From the NCBI RefSeq assembly GCF_013283195.1, contig NZ_JABEKT010000002.1, forward strand, positions 1,240,001 to 1,304,000: a DNA stretch of 64,000 nucleotides, given 5' to 3'. Position 1 is the first letter of the stretch. Each line of letters opens with the position of its first letter. The position numbers were made by a program, and so were the translations under genes. Positions 32,930 through 41,432 of the stretch are shown here, piece after piece. The DNA comes from Ensifer adhaerens. Its GTDB lineage: Bacteria > Pseudomonadota > Alphaproteobacteria > Rhizobiales > Rhizobiaceae. Under the pieces are notes generated by a model, which was not told the origin of the DNA, did not search any database, and saw nothing but the letters and a program-made list of their open reading frames with translations.

Positions 32930-35353
32930 CTACAGGCGGATGCGATCACCGGAAGGATCATAGGCGCAGCGTTCGACGGCCGTCGCCCTGCTGCGGCGGC
33001 CAAATGCTTCCACTTCGATTTCACTGAGCGCCATGTCCTCGCCCTTCAGATATCCGAATACGAGCGAAGCGCCGACGGTGTGTCCGAAATCGCCGCTAGT
33101 GGTCATACCAACGATGCGGCCGTCCACCGACATTGCTTCGCCGCCATAGACCGGCAGAGGCTCATCGAGCCGGAAGCAGGCAAGTTTGCGTGCGATACCG
33201 GTCTCCTTCTGCGCGACGATCGCATCGCGGCCCTGGAAGTTGCCCTTCTTCATGGACACCGCAAAGCCCAGCCCCGCCTCCAAGGGTGTGTCGTCGGGAG
33301 TGATGTCGGCGCCCCAATAGAGGTAGCGTTTTTCCATGCGCAGGCTGGAGATTGCCTTATAGCCGACGTCGGCGATGCCGAACTCGGCGCCTGCCGTCTT
33401 CAACAGCTCGTAGACGTATGCCATGTATTCGGTCGGCACATGGAGCTCCCAGCCGAGTTCGCCGACATAGGTGACGCGTGCGGCCATGACCGGGGCCCAG
33501 CCTATGCGGATGTCGCGACACGTCATGTAGGGAAAGGCGTCGTTACCGACGTCGTCTTCACTCGCTTTGGCAAGGACGTCGCGCGACAAGGGGCCGCAAA
33601 GGTTGATGACACCATAGGCGCCCGTTACATCCTGTACGTGAACAGAGCCGTCGCGCGGCATGTGTCGGCGGATCCAGCCGCCATCGCGCGTGCCGAAGGC
33701 CGAGCCGGTTACCACATGGAACCGATCCTCGCGGCGTCGCATGATCGTAAGGTCGGCTTCGATTCCGCCGCGCTTGTTGAGGAGCTGCGTGTAGATCACC
33801 GCGTTTTCGCTGCGATCGACGTTGGCGGCTGCCAGCCATTGCAGGTAACGAAGAGCACCTGGGCCTGAGACCTCGAACTTGGAGAAGGACGATTGGTCGA
33901 CCAGCGCCACGCCCTCGCGCACCGCCCGATGCTCCCGACCGATGACCTCGGCATAGGGCGCGCGCTCAAAGGTTTCGAGCGGCGGTTTTGGCTCGCCGGA
34001 TTTCAGGAAGTAATTGGGGCGTTCCCAGCCGAACTTCACGCCGTTGACCGCCCCTTTCGCCGTCAGGGCCTCGTAAAGCGGCGACCGGCGCAACGGTCGG
34101 CAAGCCGAACGTTCCTCTTCCGGCCAGGCGGCGGCGTAGTATTTCGAGTAGGCCTCGATGGCACTGTCGCGCAGATAGGCGAGCCCGCCGTGCGGGTTGC
34201 CGAAACGGCGCAGGTCGAAGGCCCAGAGGTCCATGCCCGGGTCGCCCTCCAGAATCCAGTTTGCCATGGCACGCCCGGCACCACCCGAGGCCGCGATCCC
34301 GGACGTGAAGCCGCAGGCAACGAAGAAGTTCTCGAAGTCGCCCGCAAGGCCCATCACCGGCTCTCCATCGGCCGAAATCGGTATGGGACCGTTAACGACC
34401 GAGCGCACGCCGAGCTCGTTCAAGATCGGAATACGGTTCGATGCGCCTTCGATCACTTCGGCGATGCGCTCGAGATCATCGGCGAACAGTTCCTGGCCGA
34501 AGCTCATCGGCAACTTGCCCAGGCCGTAGGCGGCGCGCGTTTCTTTCTCCCAACCGCCGATCACCATAGCGCCCGGCTCCGGCTTGACGTAGAAATTGGC
34601 ATCGGGGTCGCGAAGCGTGGGCAGGTCGTCCGGTACCAGCGGTGATTTCTCGGTCACGAAGTATTCGTGCTCGACCACGGTGATCGGCAGGTCGATGCCC
34701 GCGAGTTCACCGAGCTGACGTGCCCACAGGCCGGCGGCATTGACCACGACCTCGCAGCCAATGTCACCTTCAGTGGTCTTTACGGTCGTGATGCGGCGAT
34801 CGTCAATGGTAAACCCGGTTACGGTAACGCCCTCAACGATGCGCACGCCGCCTGCCCGGGCACCCTTCGCATAAGCATGGGTCAACGAATAGGGGTCGAC
34901 GTGGCCGTCCGAGGCAATCCAGGTAGCACCGCGCAGCCCTTTGACGTCAACAAGCGGAAACAGTCGCCGGATCTCGTCCGGACCGACCAGTTCCATGTCG
35001 AAGCCGTAACTTTTCGCGGCGGTGTGGGCGCGCTTCAATTCCTCCCAGCGGGCATCGGAGGCGGCCAACCGGAGGCTGCCAACGTTCTTCCAGCCGACGT
35101 CCTGTCCCGTATCCGCACCGATCCGGGCGCAGAGATCGGCGCTGTACTGCATCAGGCGGGTAAGATTCACCTTGCTTCGCAACTGCCCCATCAGTCCGGC
35201 TGCATGCCAGGTCGAGCCTGCGGTCAACGCGGTCTTTTCCAGGACCACCACATCTTTCTCTCCGGCCTTGGCGAGATGATAGGCGATGCTGGTACCGATG
35301 GCGCCTCCGCCGACGATGACGATGCGGGCGTGCGAGGGAACTTTGCTAGACAT
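32930..35353 (-). CDS. Second dimethylglycine/sarcosine dehydrogenase-like flavoprotein
   Basis: An 807-residue paralogue of the enzyme at 29790-32240, on the opposite strand. The FAD fold is IVIVGGGAIGTSIAYHLAKA (residues 11-30), followed by STWHAAGLMGQLRSKVN with the probable FAD-linked His. The oxidase domain runs to about residue 375, and the GcvT and GcvT-C domains fill the rest (YVGELGWELHVPTEYMAY, LPVYGGEAMSVDG). The shared architecture but clearly diverged sequence suggests different N-methylated substrates or successive demethylation steps. The two genes point toward each other and enclose the DeoR relic. No dedicated intact regulator adjoins this copy. Confidence 0.88.
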   Translation of the reverse strand: MSSKVPSHARIVIVGGGAIGTSIAYHLAKAGEKDVVVLEKTALTAGSTWHAAGLMGQLRSKVNLTRLMQYSADLCARIGADTGQDVGWKNVGSLRLAASDARWEELKRAHTAAKSYGFDMELVGPDEIRRLFPLVDVKGLRGATWIASDGHVDPYSLTHAYAKGARAGGVRIVEGVTVTGFTIDDRRITTVKTTEGDIGCEVVVNAAGLWARQLGELAGIDLPITVVEHEYFVTEKSPLVPDDLPTLRDPDANFYVKPEPGAMVIGGWEKETRAAYGLGKLPMSFGQELFADDLERIAEVIEGASNRIPILNELGVRSVVNGPIPISADGEPVMGLAGDFENFFVACGFTSGIAASGGAGRAMANWILEGDPGMDLWAFDLRRFGNPHGGLAYLRDSAIEAYSKYYAAAWPEEERSACRPLRRSPLYEALTAKGAVNGVKFGWERPNYFLKSGEPKPPLETFERAPYAEVIGREHRAVREGVALVDQSSFSKFEVSGPGALRYLQWLAAANVDRSENAVIYTQLLNKRGGIEADLTIMRRREDRFHVVTGSAFGTRDGGWIRRHMPRDGSVHVQDVTGAYGVINLCGPLSRDVLAKASEDDVGNDAFPYMTCRDIRIGWAPVMAARVTYVGELGWELHVPTEYMAYVYELLKTAGAEFGIADVGYKAISSLRMEKRYLYWGADITPDDTPLEAGLGFAVSMKKGNFQGRDAIVAQKETGIARKLACFRLDEPLPVYGGEAMSVDGRIVGMTTSGDFGHTVGASLVFGYLKGEDMALSEIEVEAFGRRSRATAVERCAYDPSGDRIRL

Positions 35354-36124
35354 ATTCCGCCTTTTGGATGGAGCTTAAGACAACGAAAGATTGCTCGTCT
35401 GCTCGTTGAGACGGCTCCTGCCGACGCAACGCTCATTCGTCAGGGTGGAAGACGAAACCTCGTGAAAGCCCGCGGGAACAATGGCCACCAAACGTGTCCT
35501 TGCCGCCGGACTTCGGAGCGCCTCCTGGCAATGGCCGGAGATGTCGTGGGGGGGGCGGACCATGCAGGAGCCGCAGATCCTCTACTGGCAGCTCAAGGCG
35601 AGTCCGTGATGCACCTTCGACGAAATCTCGGCCGACTGGATTTGAGGTTACAGGTCAGCAGGTCAGCCGCGCAAACGCGAATACCTTTGGGTCAGAGCAA
35701 GAAAATCTAATGGTCCTTGCCTTATCGTTGTCTTTTCATGAATTCTTTCAAAAACTTGAATGTGCACTCCGCTTGGCGGGCGCGGCGAACACACCAGATA
35801 TGACCCTGAGCTACTCTCCTGCCTGTTGCCCCTTCTCGGAACGGGACCAACAGCCTCAATCTTGAACACGACTGGATGCCCTTTGCCGCAAGCCGTCGGT
35901 TCAAGGCCGCTCCGCGACGGCTGGTTTCGGCGGTAGGCGTCTACCGTCGCGACGTGAATGCGGGGCAAGCGCGTCGAGAAATCTCGCAAGCCATCGAGAG
36001 TCAACGCAACACGCTGGACTTCGCGCCTTCATTGCAAATGAGGCACCCGATCGCATACCAGTTCGCGAAGAAGCTGGCGGAGATCGCGCCATGCGGACGT
36101 GGCGAGACGCTTGATCGCCGGCGA
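35354..36124. other. Intergenic region of about 770 bases without a recognisable gene
   Basis: The stretch separates the second flavoprotein start from the 3' end of the sulfatase-like gene. Open frames up to about 120 codons occur on both strands, but they overlap each other, lack ribosome-binding sites and resemble nothing I know. Bases about 35690-35770 are noticeably AT-richer. The left end must hold the flavoprotein promoter. The remainder could be a decayed gene; I cannot identify it. Confidence 0.4.
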
Positions 36125-37687
36125 TCAGGGCAGGCGGGCTAGATGGCCCACTGCGCCAGCGTCTGTCAGTTCCGACAGGGCCAGCGACTGGTCCAGATGC
36201 CGCGCGCGCCAGGCTAGCAGCCGCTCTGCGCATTCGAGCCGAACAGACAGCCAGGCCGGGTCGTCGGCGAGGTTGCGCGTTTCGCCCGGATCATTGGCGA
36301 GATCGTAGAGCAATGGCGGCAGGCCGGCACCGAAGTGCACGTATTTAACCGTCTCGGTGCGGACAACGGACAGGTTGAGGGCACGTGAGCCCAGACCGAA
36401 ATGGGCCTCGGCTGTCCCCTTGGCGATCGAGCGGAAGTCGTATTCCCAGAATGCGGCGTCGCGCCAAGTATCGGGGTCTGCGTTATCGAGGAAGGGCTTC
36501 AGCGACTGGCCGTCGAGATGCGGCAGAGCCTTGCCGCCGATAAGGTCGAGCAAGGTTGGCATAATGTCCACCGCACTGGTGAAGCGATCGACTTTCGTGC
36601 CAGCAGCCTGCGCACACCCAGGCGCCTTGATGATGAGGGGGATGTGGTAGCTGCCATCGAACCATCCGCCCTTTCCGAGCAAGAAGTGGTCGCCCATCAT
36701 CTCCGCGTGGTCTGACGTGAGGATGATGATGGTATCGTCCCAGACGCCTTTGTCCTTTATGCCTTTCCACATGCAACCTAGCTGAGCATCGACCTCCGAT
36801 ATCATGCCGTAGTAGAGCGCACGGATCCTGCGAAACTCGTCCTCGGTCCAGTCGGCGACCTTGCCGGCAGCACCAGGGATGAAGCCCGACTTGTTCTGGT
36901 GGTGCTCGAGATGATAGGCGAGGAACGGGTGATGTGCCTTTTCCGCGTCGACCGTGGAAGCGCGATGATAGCCCGGCCCTTCTGCCGGGTCGTACATCGT
37001 GTTGAACGGCTCGGGCACGATGAATGGCGGATGTGGACTGAGGAACGAGACGTGGGCAAACCAAGGCTCGCCTTCGTCCTGCTCACCCAGCCAGCGCAGG
37101 AATTCGCCGACAAGGAAAGCCGTAGGCGTCTCGTCCGTGGAATAGGCGGGAACGGCGTTGCTGACCTCCGGGGCATCTGAAGCAGCTGGTCGATGGACGG
37201 CGGGGAAGCCGGCGCTGGAATCGATGCCGCGGGCCGCAAGCCAGGACAGCCAGGCCTTCTGATGCTCGGGCAAAAGCTGGCGGGTGGTGAAACCGGGCAG
37301 AACGCCCTCATAGGTGCGCAGAAACGGGTCGGCGGGCGCATGGTTGCGCGGGTCGGGTGCAACATCAGTATACCCGAAGAGCGTTGGGTCGTAGCCGGCC
37401 CTGCGGGCAGCGCGGGCAATGTTATCGTGGCGGTCGTCGAGCGGCGTGCCGTTGCGGCAGACCCGATTGTTCATCTGGTAGAGGCCGGTGTAAAGGCAGG
37501 CGCGCGCCGGTGAGCAGGGCGCGGTACCTGCATAGTGGCGCTGGAACAGCACGCCCTCTCGGCCTAACGCGTCGGCATTGGGCGTTTTTACGACGGGATG
37601 ACCAACTGCGGAGAGGCTGTCGCCACGCCATTGATCGCACGTAATAAGAAGAATGTTTGGCCGTCCACTCTTGTTTGCCACGCTCAC
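36125..37687 (-). CDS. Phosphonate monoester hydrolase / sulfatase family enzyme
   Basis: A 520-residue member of the alkaline phosphatase superfamily. Metal-site and nucleophile motifs are LLITCDQWRGDSL (Asp18) and APCSPARACLYTGLYQMN, where Cys58 should be converted to formylglycine. The distal metal motif is TSDHAEMMGDHFLLGKGG. Its phrases (PLDDRHDNIARA, RRAGYDPTLFGYTDVAPDPR, ISEVDAQLG, WDDTIIILTSDH, YVHFGAGLPPLLYDLANDP) follow the rhizobial phosphonate monoester hydrolase closely from memory. That enzyme has CGPAR at the nucleophile, so CSPAR here is nearer to true sulfatases. No signal peptide is seen. Substrates may be phosphonate or phosphate diesters or sulfate esters. It ends a phosphonate-rich region and lies just beyond the EPS cluster. 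Confidence 0.8.
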   Translation of the reverse strand: MSVANKSGRPNILLITCDQWRGDSLSAVGHPVVKTPNADALGREGVLFQRHYAGTAPCSPARACLYTGLYQMNNRVCRNGTPLDDRHDNIARAARRAGYDPTLFGYTDVAPDPRNHAPADPFLRTYEGVLPGFTTRQLLPEHQKAWLSWLAARGIDSSAGFPAVHRPAASDAPEVSNAVPAYSTDETPTAFLVGEFLRWLGEQDEGEPWFAHVSFLSPHPPFIVPEPFNTMYDPAEGPGYHRASTVDAEKAHHPFLAYHLEHHQNKSGFIPGAAGKVADWTEDEFRRIRALYYGMISEVDAQLGCMWKGIKDKGVWDDTIIILTSDHAEMMGDHFLLGKGGWFDGSYHIPLIIKAPGCAQAAGTKVDRFTSAVDIMPTLLDLIGGKALPHLDGQSLKPFLDNADPDTWRDAAFWEYDFRSIAKGTAEAHFGLGSRALNLSVVRTETVKYVHFGAGLPPLLYDLANDPGETRNLADDPAWLSVRLECAERLLAWRARHLDQSLALSELTDAGAVGHLARLP

Positions 37688-37986
37688 TCCCTGGAAATTG
37701 AATCGGGGTCAGGTAAGCCAGATTCATCCCGGTATACAAGCGTCTTCATACCCAATGTTGCATGCTGAGTGTTAGCCACCTGACGGCAGCAAGCAGAGAC
37801 CGACGACGTTCGGGTCCACGTCGCCGATGACAGCCCCTACATCGCCTTTCAGGTGAAGGGTGGGGTTCAGCCTCGTTCCTGCAAATGTGCCATGAACACT
37901 TCTGTCTGTGTCCCGTGGCCTAGGCACTTTCTCGGCGGCGGCTGGCGAAATGTCCGCTAATTCGCCAACTGCCAATTGTGTTGAAA

Positions 37987-38889
37987 TCAAGCTATAGCGC
38001 GCGCGGGAGACATGATCGCATGCATCTCGCCGTATATCCCCGCAGCAATGTCGGTGCGCGTCATCGCCATATGCAGATTGGCCGTGACGAAGCCGGTCGG
38101 ATTTCCGCAATCGAAAGTACGGCCGGCGAATTCGAACGCACGGATCTCCTGATTTGCCATCAGCGTGATCATGGCGTCGGTCAGTTGGACCTCGCCGCCA
38201 GCACCCGGCGTCTGGTTCTCAAGGATCGAGAAAATCTCGGGCTGCAGGATGTAGCGGCCGGAAATGAACAGGTTGCTCGGCGCCGTGCCCGGGGCAGGCT
38301 TTTCCACGAGGCCGTCGACCAGCGCGCCCCCCATCGTCTGCCTCAGGGAAACGATGCCGAACTTGTGGGCCTCTTCCGGCAGGCACCGTTCTACGGCCAC
38401 CACATTGCCACCGTGCCGCTGGTAAAGATCCGTCATGGATTTGAGGCAAGGCTGGTGATCGACCATCAACATGTCAGGCAACAGAACCGCGAAAGGTTCG
38501 TCGCCGACGATGTGACGCGCAGTCCAGACGGCGTGTCCAAGGCCACGGGCCTGTTGCTGGCGCACGAAAGAGATGCTTCCGGCATCGGGCGTCGCCGTCG
38601 CCAACTGGTCGGCAAGCGGGTTCTTGCCGGCCTTGCGAAGGGTGGCGTCAACCTCGAATGCGTGATCGAAGTAGTCTTCGATTGCACCTTTCATGCGACC
38701 GGTGACAATGATCACGTGTTCGATGCCTGCGGCAAACGCCTCGCTGACGATGTAGTCGAGGATGGGACGGTCGACGATCGGTAGCAGTTCCTTGGGAACG
38801 CATTTCGTCGCCGGCAGCATTCGGGTGCCGAATCCGGCAGCCGGGATGATCGCCTTGCGCACTTTGTTCGGGGTCTTTGCGTTTTGCAT
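37987..38889 (-). CDS. galU: UTP-glucose-1-phosphate uridylyltransferase
   Basis: A 300-residue nucleotidyltransferase making UDP-glucose. It starts MQNAKTPNKVRKAIIPAAGF, with GAGG about seven bases upstream; the longer upstream frame is antisense-like and runs into the previous gene. Family marks are AAGFGTRMLPATK, ELLPIVDRPILDYIV, the substrate loop RQQQARGLGHAV, and GLVEKPAPGTAPSNL. It follows wgeH by 17 bases on the same strand, so it reads as the last gene of the wge operon. UDP-glucose is the glucosyl donor, and via GalE the galactosyl source, for a glucose/galactose polymer such as galactoglucan. Rhizobia often call this gene exoN. Confidence 0.92.
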   Translation of the reverse strand: MQNAKTPNKVRKAIIPAAGFGTRMLPATKCVPKELLPIVDRPILDYIVSEAFAAGIEHVIIVTGRMKGAIEDYFDHAFEVDATLRKAGKNPLADQLATATPDAGSISFVRQQQARGLGHAVWTARHIVGDEPFAVLLPDMLMVDHQPCLKSMTDLYQRHGGNVVAVERCLPEEAHKFGIVSLRQTMGGALVDGLVEKPAPGTAPSNLFISGRYILQPEIFSILENQTPGAGGEVQLTDAMITLMANQEIRAFEFAGRTFDCGNPTGFVTANLHMAMTRTDIAAGIYGEMHAIMSPARAIA

Positions 38890-38906
38890 GTTCACGCCTC
38901 TTCGCT

Positions 38907-40094
38907 TCAAGCAACTCGGGAGATTTTCGCCTGTGGGGTTTCGAGGATGTCGTGCATCTTGTGCGCGACACCATTTTCGGTGAGGAACCGGCACATTTCG
39001 CCGTAGGTGTGGAACCAGGCGCGGTTGTACCGGTCGAAAAGGCCCTGGTCCCAATAGTCCTCGAGGCAGAACGTCGTCTGCCCGAAGATGTCGAAACTGG
39101 GGATCTTGAATGTGTCCGAGAACTCGGCCGTCCGGCTGTCATAGGTGCAGTAGATCGACGGGACGCCGTTTGCCAATGCCATCAGGTTGCCGTGCAGGCG
39201 ATAGCCGAGCACCAGATCCTGGCCGCGGATCAACTCTTCGTAATCGGCGACCACATCCGAGTAGAACAGCCTACTCCGGTAGAGATCCAGCATCGCTTCA
39301 TCAAGGTACCAGGATGATGTCCAGTGATCGGCCCTGAGCGCGGTGATGGCCTCTGCGCGTTGCGCCTCGTCCCCCAGAACGAGCTTCTTCTCCTCGACTT
39401 CGCCTTGCGCCAAAAGCACCGTCTGGAAACGCCCGGCGGTCACTTTCACCAGATCACGGTGGAAGGTGAGATAGCGTTCGATGTCCTTGGCGTAGGCGCC
39501 GGAGACTTCTCGCCTGACTGTGACACCGACATTGCGGACCTGTTCCAGCGGCGGCAGCGTGATGCGCAATTCCGGATCGTTCCGCCGGAAGGCGGTGGGG
39601 CAGCCGACGATCCGCACGTTGCGGATGCCAAGGCTCCAGAGAACGTCGGCCGAATAGGCTCCACGCACACCGATTGTGGTCGTTGATTCTGACATCAGCT
39701 GCAGAACAGCGCGGGTGTCGTCGGAGATCCTGATTTTTCCGTCCACCGGCGCCTGTGCGCCTATACCGAAGCCGATGACGGGCAGGCCGAGCGCCTTAAG
39801 GACCGTCGCTGCCGCCTCCCAGTTCATGGCATCGTGAATGTAGTTCGATCCCCGCAGGAACACGTAGTCGTATTCCTCCCGAAGACGGGCGATCTCGCGT
39901 GGTTTGAACTCCGATATCTCCAGAACACCGAGTTTTTCGAAACGCAGCAGCTTCAGCGACGAGTCGAAAACGAAGGCATCGCCCATATTGTGATAGGTGT
40001 TGATGTGAGACCGGATGTCTTGATGGTTGTACCAGCGAACGCTGTCATGCGCGTAGACCTCGCCGGCGGGGATCATGACCAATATGCGTGCCAA
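38907..40094 (-). CDS. wgeH: Polysaccharide pyruvyltransferase family protein (ExpE8/WgeH-like)
   Basis: A 395-residue cytoplasmic protein. The second half holds the family core GYRLHGNLMALANGVPSIYC followed by YDSRTAEFSDTFKIP. The first half has FLRGSNYIHDAMNW and GVRGAYSADVLWSLGI. This fold transfers pyruvate from phosphoenolpyruvate to sugar hydroxyls, forming the ketals that give acidic character to EPS I and EPS II. It occupies the eighth place of the wge operon. The symbol is assigned from gene order and product type, not from alignment. Confidence 0.75.
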   Translation of the reverse strand: MARILVMIPAGEVYAHDSVRWYNHQDIRSHINTYHNMGDAFVFDSSLKLLRFEKLGVLEISEFKPREIARLREEYDYVFLRGSNYIHDAMNWEAAATVLKALGLPVIGFGIGAQAPVDGKIRISDDTRAVLQLMSESTTTIGVRGAYSADVLWSLGIRNVRIVGCPTAFRRNDPELRITLPPLEQVRNVGVTVRREVSGAYAKDIERYLTFHRDLVKVTAGRFQTVLLAQGEVEEKKLVLGDEAQRAEAITALRADHWTSSWYLDEAMLDLYRSRLFYSDVVADYEELIRGQDLVLGYRLHGNLMALANGVPSIYCTYDSRTAEFSDTFKIPSFDIFGQTTFCLEDYWDQGLFDRYNRAWFHTYGEMCRFLTENGVAHKMHDILETPQAKISRVA

Positions 40095-40118
40095 AAGCTT
40101 ATTCCGTCACTGGAATTG

Positions 40119-41432
40119 TCATGAGACGCGCATCTCGACGCGATGTGCGGCACTGTTTCTTTCGCTGAGCAGGCTGCGATAGACGTCAAGGTGTTCTCGC
40201 GCACATTCCTCGGCGCTGAAGGGCGACCGCATTGTGCTGCGCAAACGGTCCCAAACCGTGTCGTCGTTCAGGACTTCGACCATCCGATCCGCAAGGTGCT
40301 GGCCGTTGCCGGCGCGAAAATGCAGGCCATCGGAGCCGTCGCGGACTTTTTCGGCCATGCCGCCAATGTCGGAGCAGATGATCGGGCGGCTGTGCAGCAG
40401 CGCTTCCTGGATGACGACCGGCGAATTCTCCCACCAGATCGACGGAAAGATCACCCAATCCACGGAGCGCATGAGCTTTGGCAGATCCGCATTCTGGTAG
40501 CTGCCGTAGAAGCGGACGCGGCGACCGGCGCGCTCGATCAGCGTCTTCATCCGCTCCTGGAATTCGACCGGCTGGCGCTCGAGATTGGCACCGAAGATCA
40601 TCAGATAGGCGTCGTCACCCCATATTTCGTCCGGCACTCGGCCGACGGCATCGATCAGCACATCGACGCCCTTGAACGGCGTCATCTGACCGAAGAACGC
40701 GAACCGATTGCGACGCGCGTCGGTTCGGGGAACGTCGCGAGCGGGGGCCGCCTCCTTGCCCATGATCCCATTTTCGATGATCCGAATGCGTTGCCGGTCG
40801 ATACCCCACTCGGCATAGCGCTTGGCGAGAAAGGTACTTGGCGAAACGAATGCATCGACCATGTCGAGGAGCATGGTGCGCACCAGCGCTTCGCGCCTGA
40901 GAAACCTTGATGCCGGAATATCCGGAAAACAACTGTTGCAGGCCGCGGGCGAAGCCTGCTCGCAGAGCTGGCCAGTCGGTCGCTTCACCATCTGACCATG
41001 GTTGTGGCAAATCGGCACGAATTCGTGAAGCGTGAGAAGCACTGCGGCGTCCGGCAGAGCCGACCGTACCGCATAGAGCGCTTCCAGACCGAACCCCAGA
41101 ACGTGATGGAAATGAACCACATCCGGTTTGACGTCCCGCACGAACCGCAGGAGATCGCGTTCGATCGCCTCGACGTCCTCATTCGCCAGGTGGAAATGGT
41201 CATAGGCATCCGTGTGGAACAACACCTCTTCCTGCGGCAGTCGTGCACTCATGAGCGCCGATGACGCGTGGCGTTGAAGTGGAGGGGAAGCCGCCGCGAG
41301 ATATACGGATTCGACATCTTCCATCGCGTTCAGGCTGCGATGCAGGTTGTGCGACGCGACCTCCGCTCCGCCGAGCGAGAACGAGGGATGCGCGTGCGAA
41401 ATCACCAGGACGCGAAGCTTTGGCCCCTTCAT
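40119..41432 (-). CDS. wgeG: Glycosyltransferase family 4 (ExpE7/WgeG-like)
   Basis: A 437-residue GT-B glycosyltransferase. The N-terminal acceptor domain begins LRVLVISHAHPSFSLGGAEV. HFHHVLGFGLEAL is followed by LLTLHEFVPICHNHGQM and a Cys-rich insert (CEQASPAACNSCFPDIP) shared with the transferase at 44410-45663. The donor domain has FFGQMTPFKGVDVLIDAVGR and VDWVIFPSIWWENSPVVIQE with the catalytic E-x7-E type region. The start overlaps the wgeF stop by four bases (ATGA). It likely adds a sugar to the lipid-linked EPS repeat or to an associated glycan. Donor and linkage cannot be read from sequence. Confidence 0.8.
   Translation of the reverse strand: MKGPKLRVLVISHAHPSFSLGGAEVASHNLHRSLNAMEDVESVYLAAASPPLQRHASSALMSARLPQEEVLFHTDAYDHFHLANEDVEAIERDLLRFVRDVKPDVVHFHHVLGFGLEALYAVRSALPDAAVLLTLHEFVPICHNHGQMVKRPTGQLCEQASPAACNSCFPDIPASRFLRREALVRTMLLDMVDAFVSPSTFLAKRYAEWGIDRQRIRIIENGIMGKEAAPARDVPRTDARRNRFAFFGQMTPFKGVDVLIDAVGRVPDEIWGDDAYLMIFGANLERQPVEFQERMKTLIERAGRRVRFYGSYQNADLPKLMRSVDWVIFPSIWWENSPVVIQEALLHSRPIICSDIGGMAEKVRDGSDGLHFRAGNGQHLADRMVEVLNDDTVWDRLRSTMRSPFSAEECAREHLDVYRSLLSERNSAAHRVEMRVS

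Noticed and set aside
35663-36004. Minus-strand open frame of 113 codons in the gap before the sulfatase-like gene
   Set aside because: No ribosome-binding site, no recognisable domain, overlapping open frames on the other strand and biased composition make it unlikely to be a gene.
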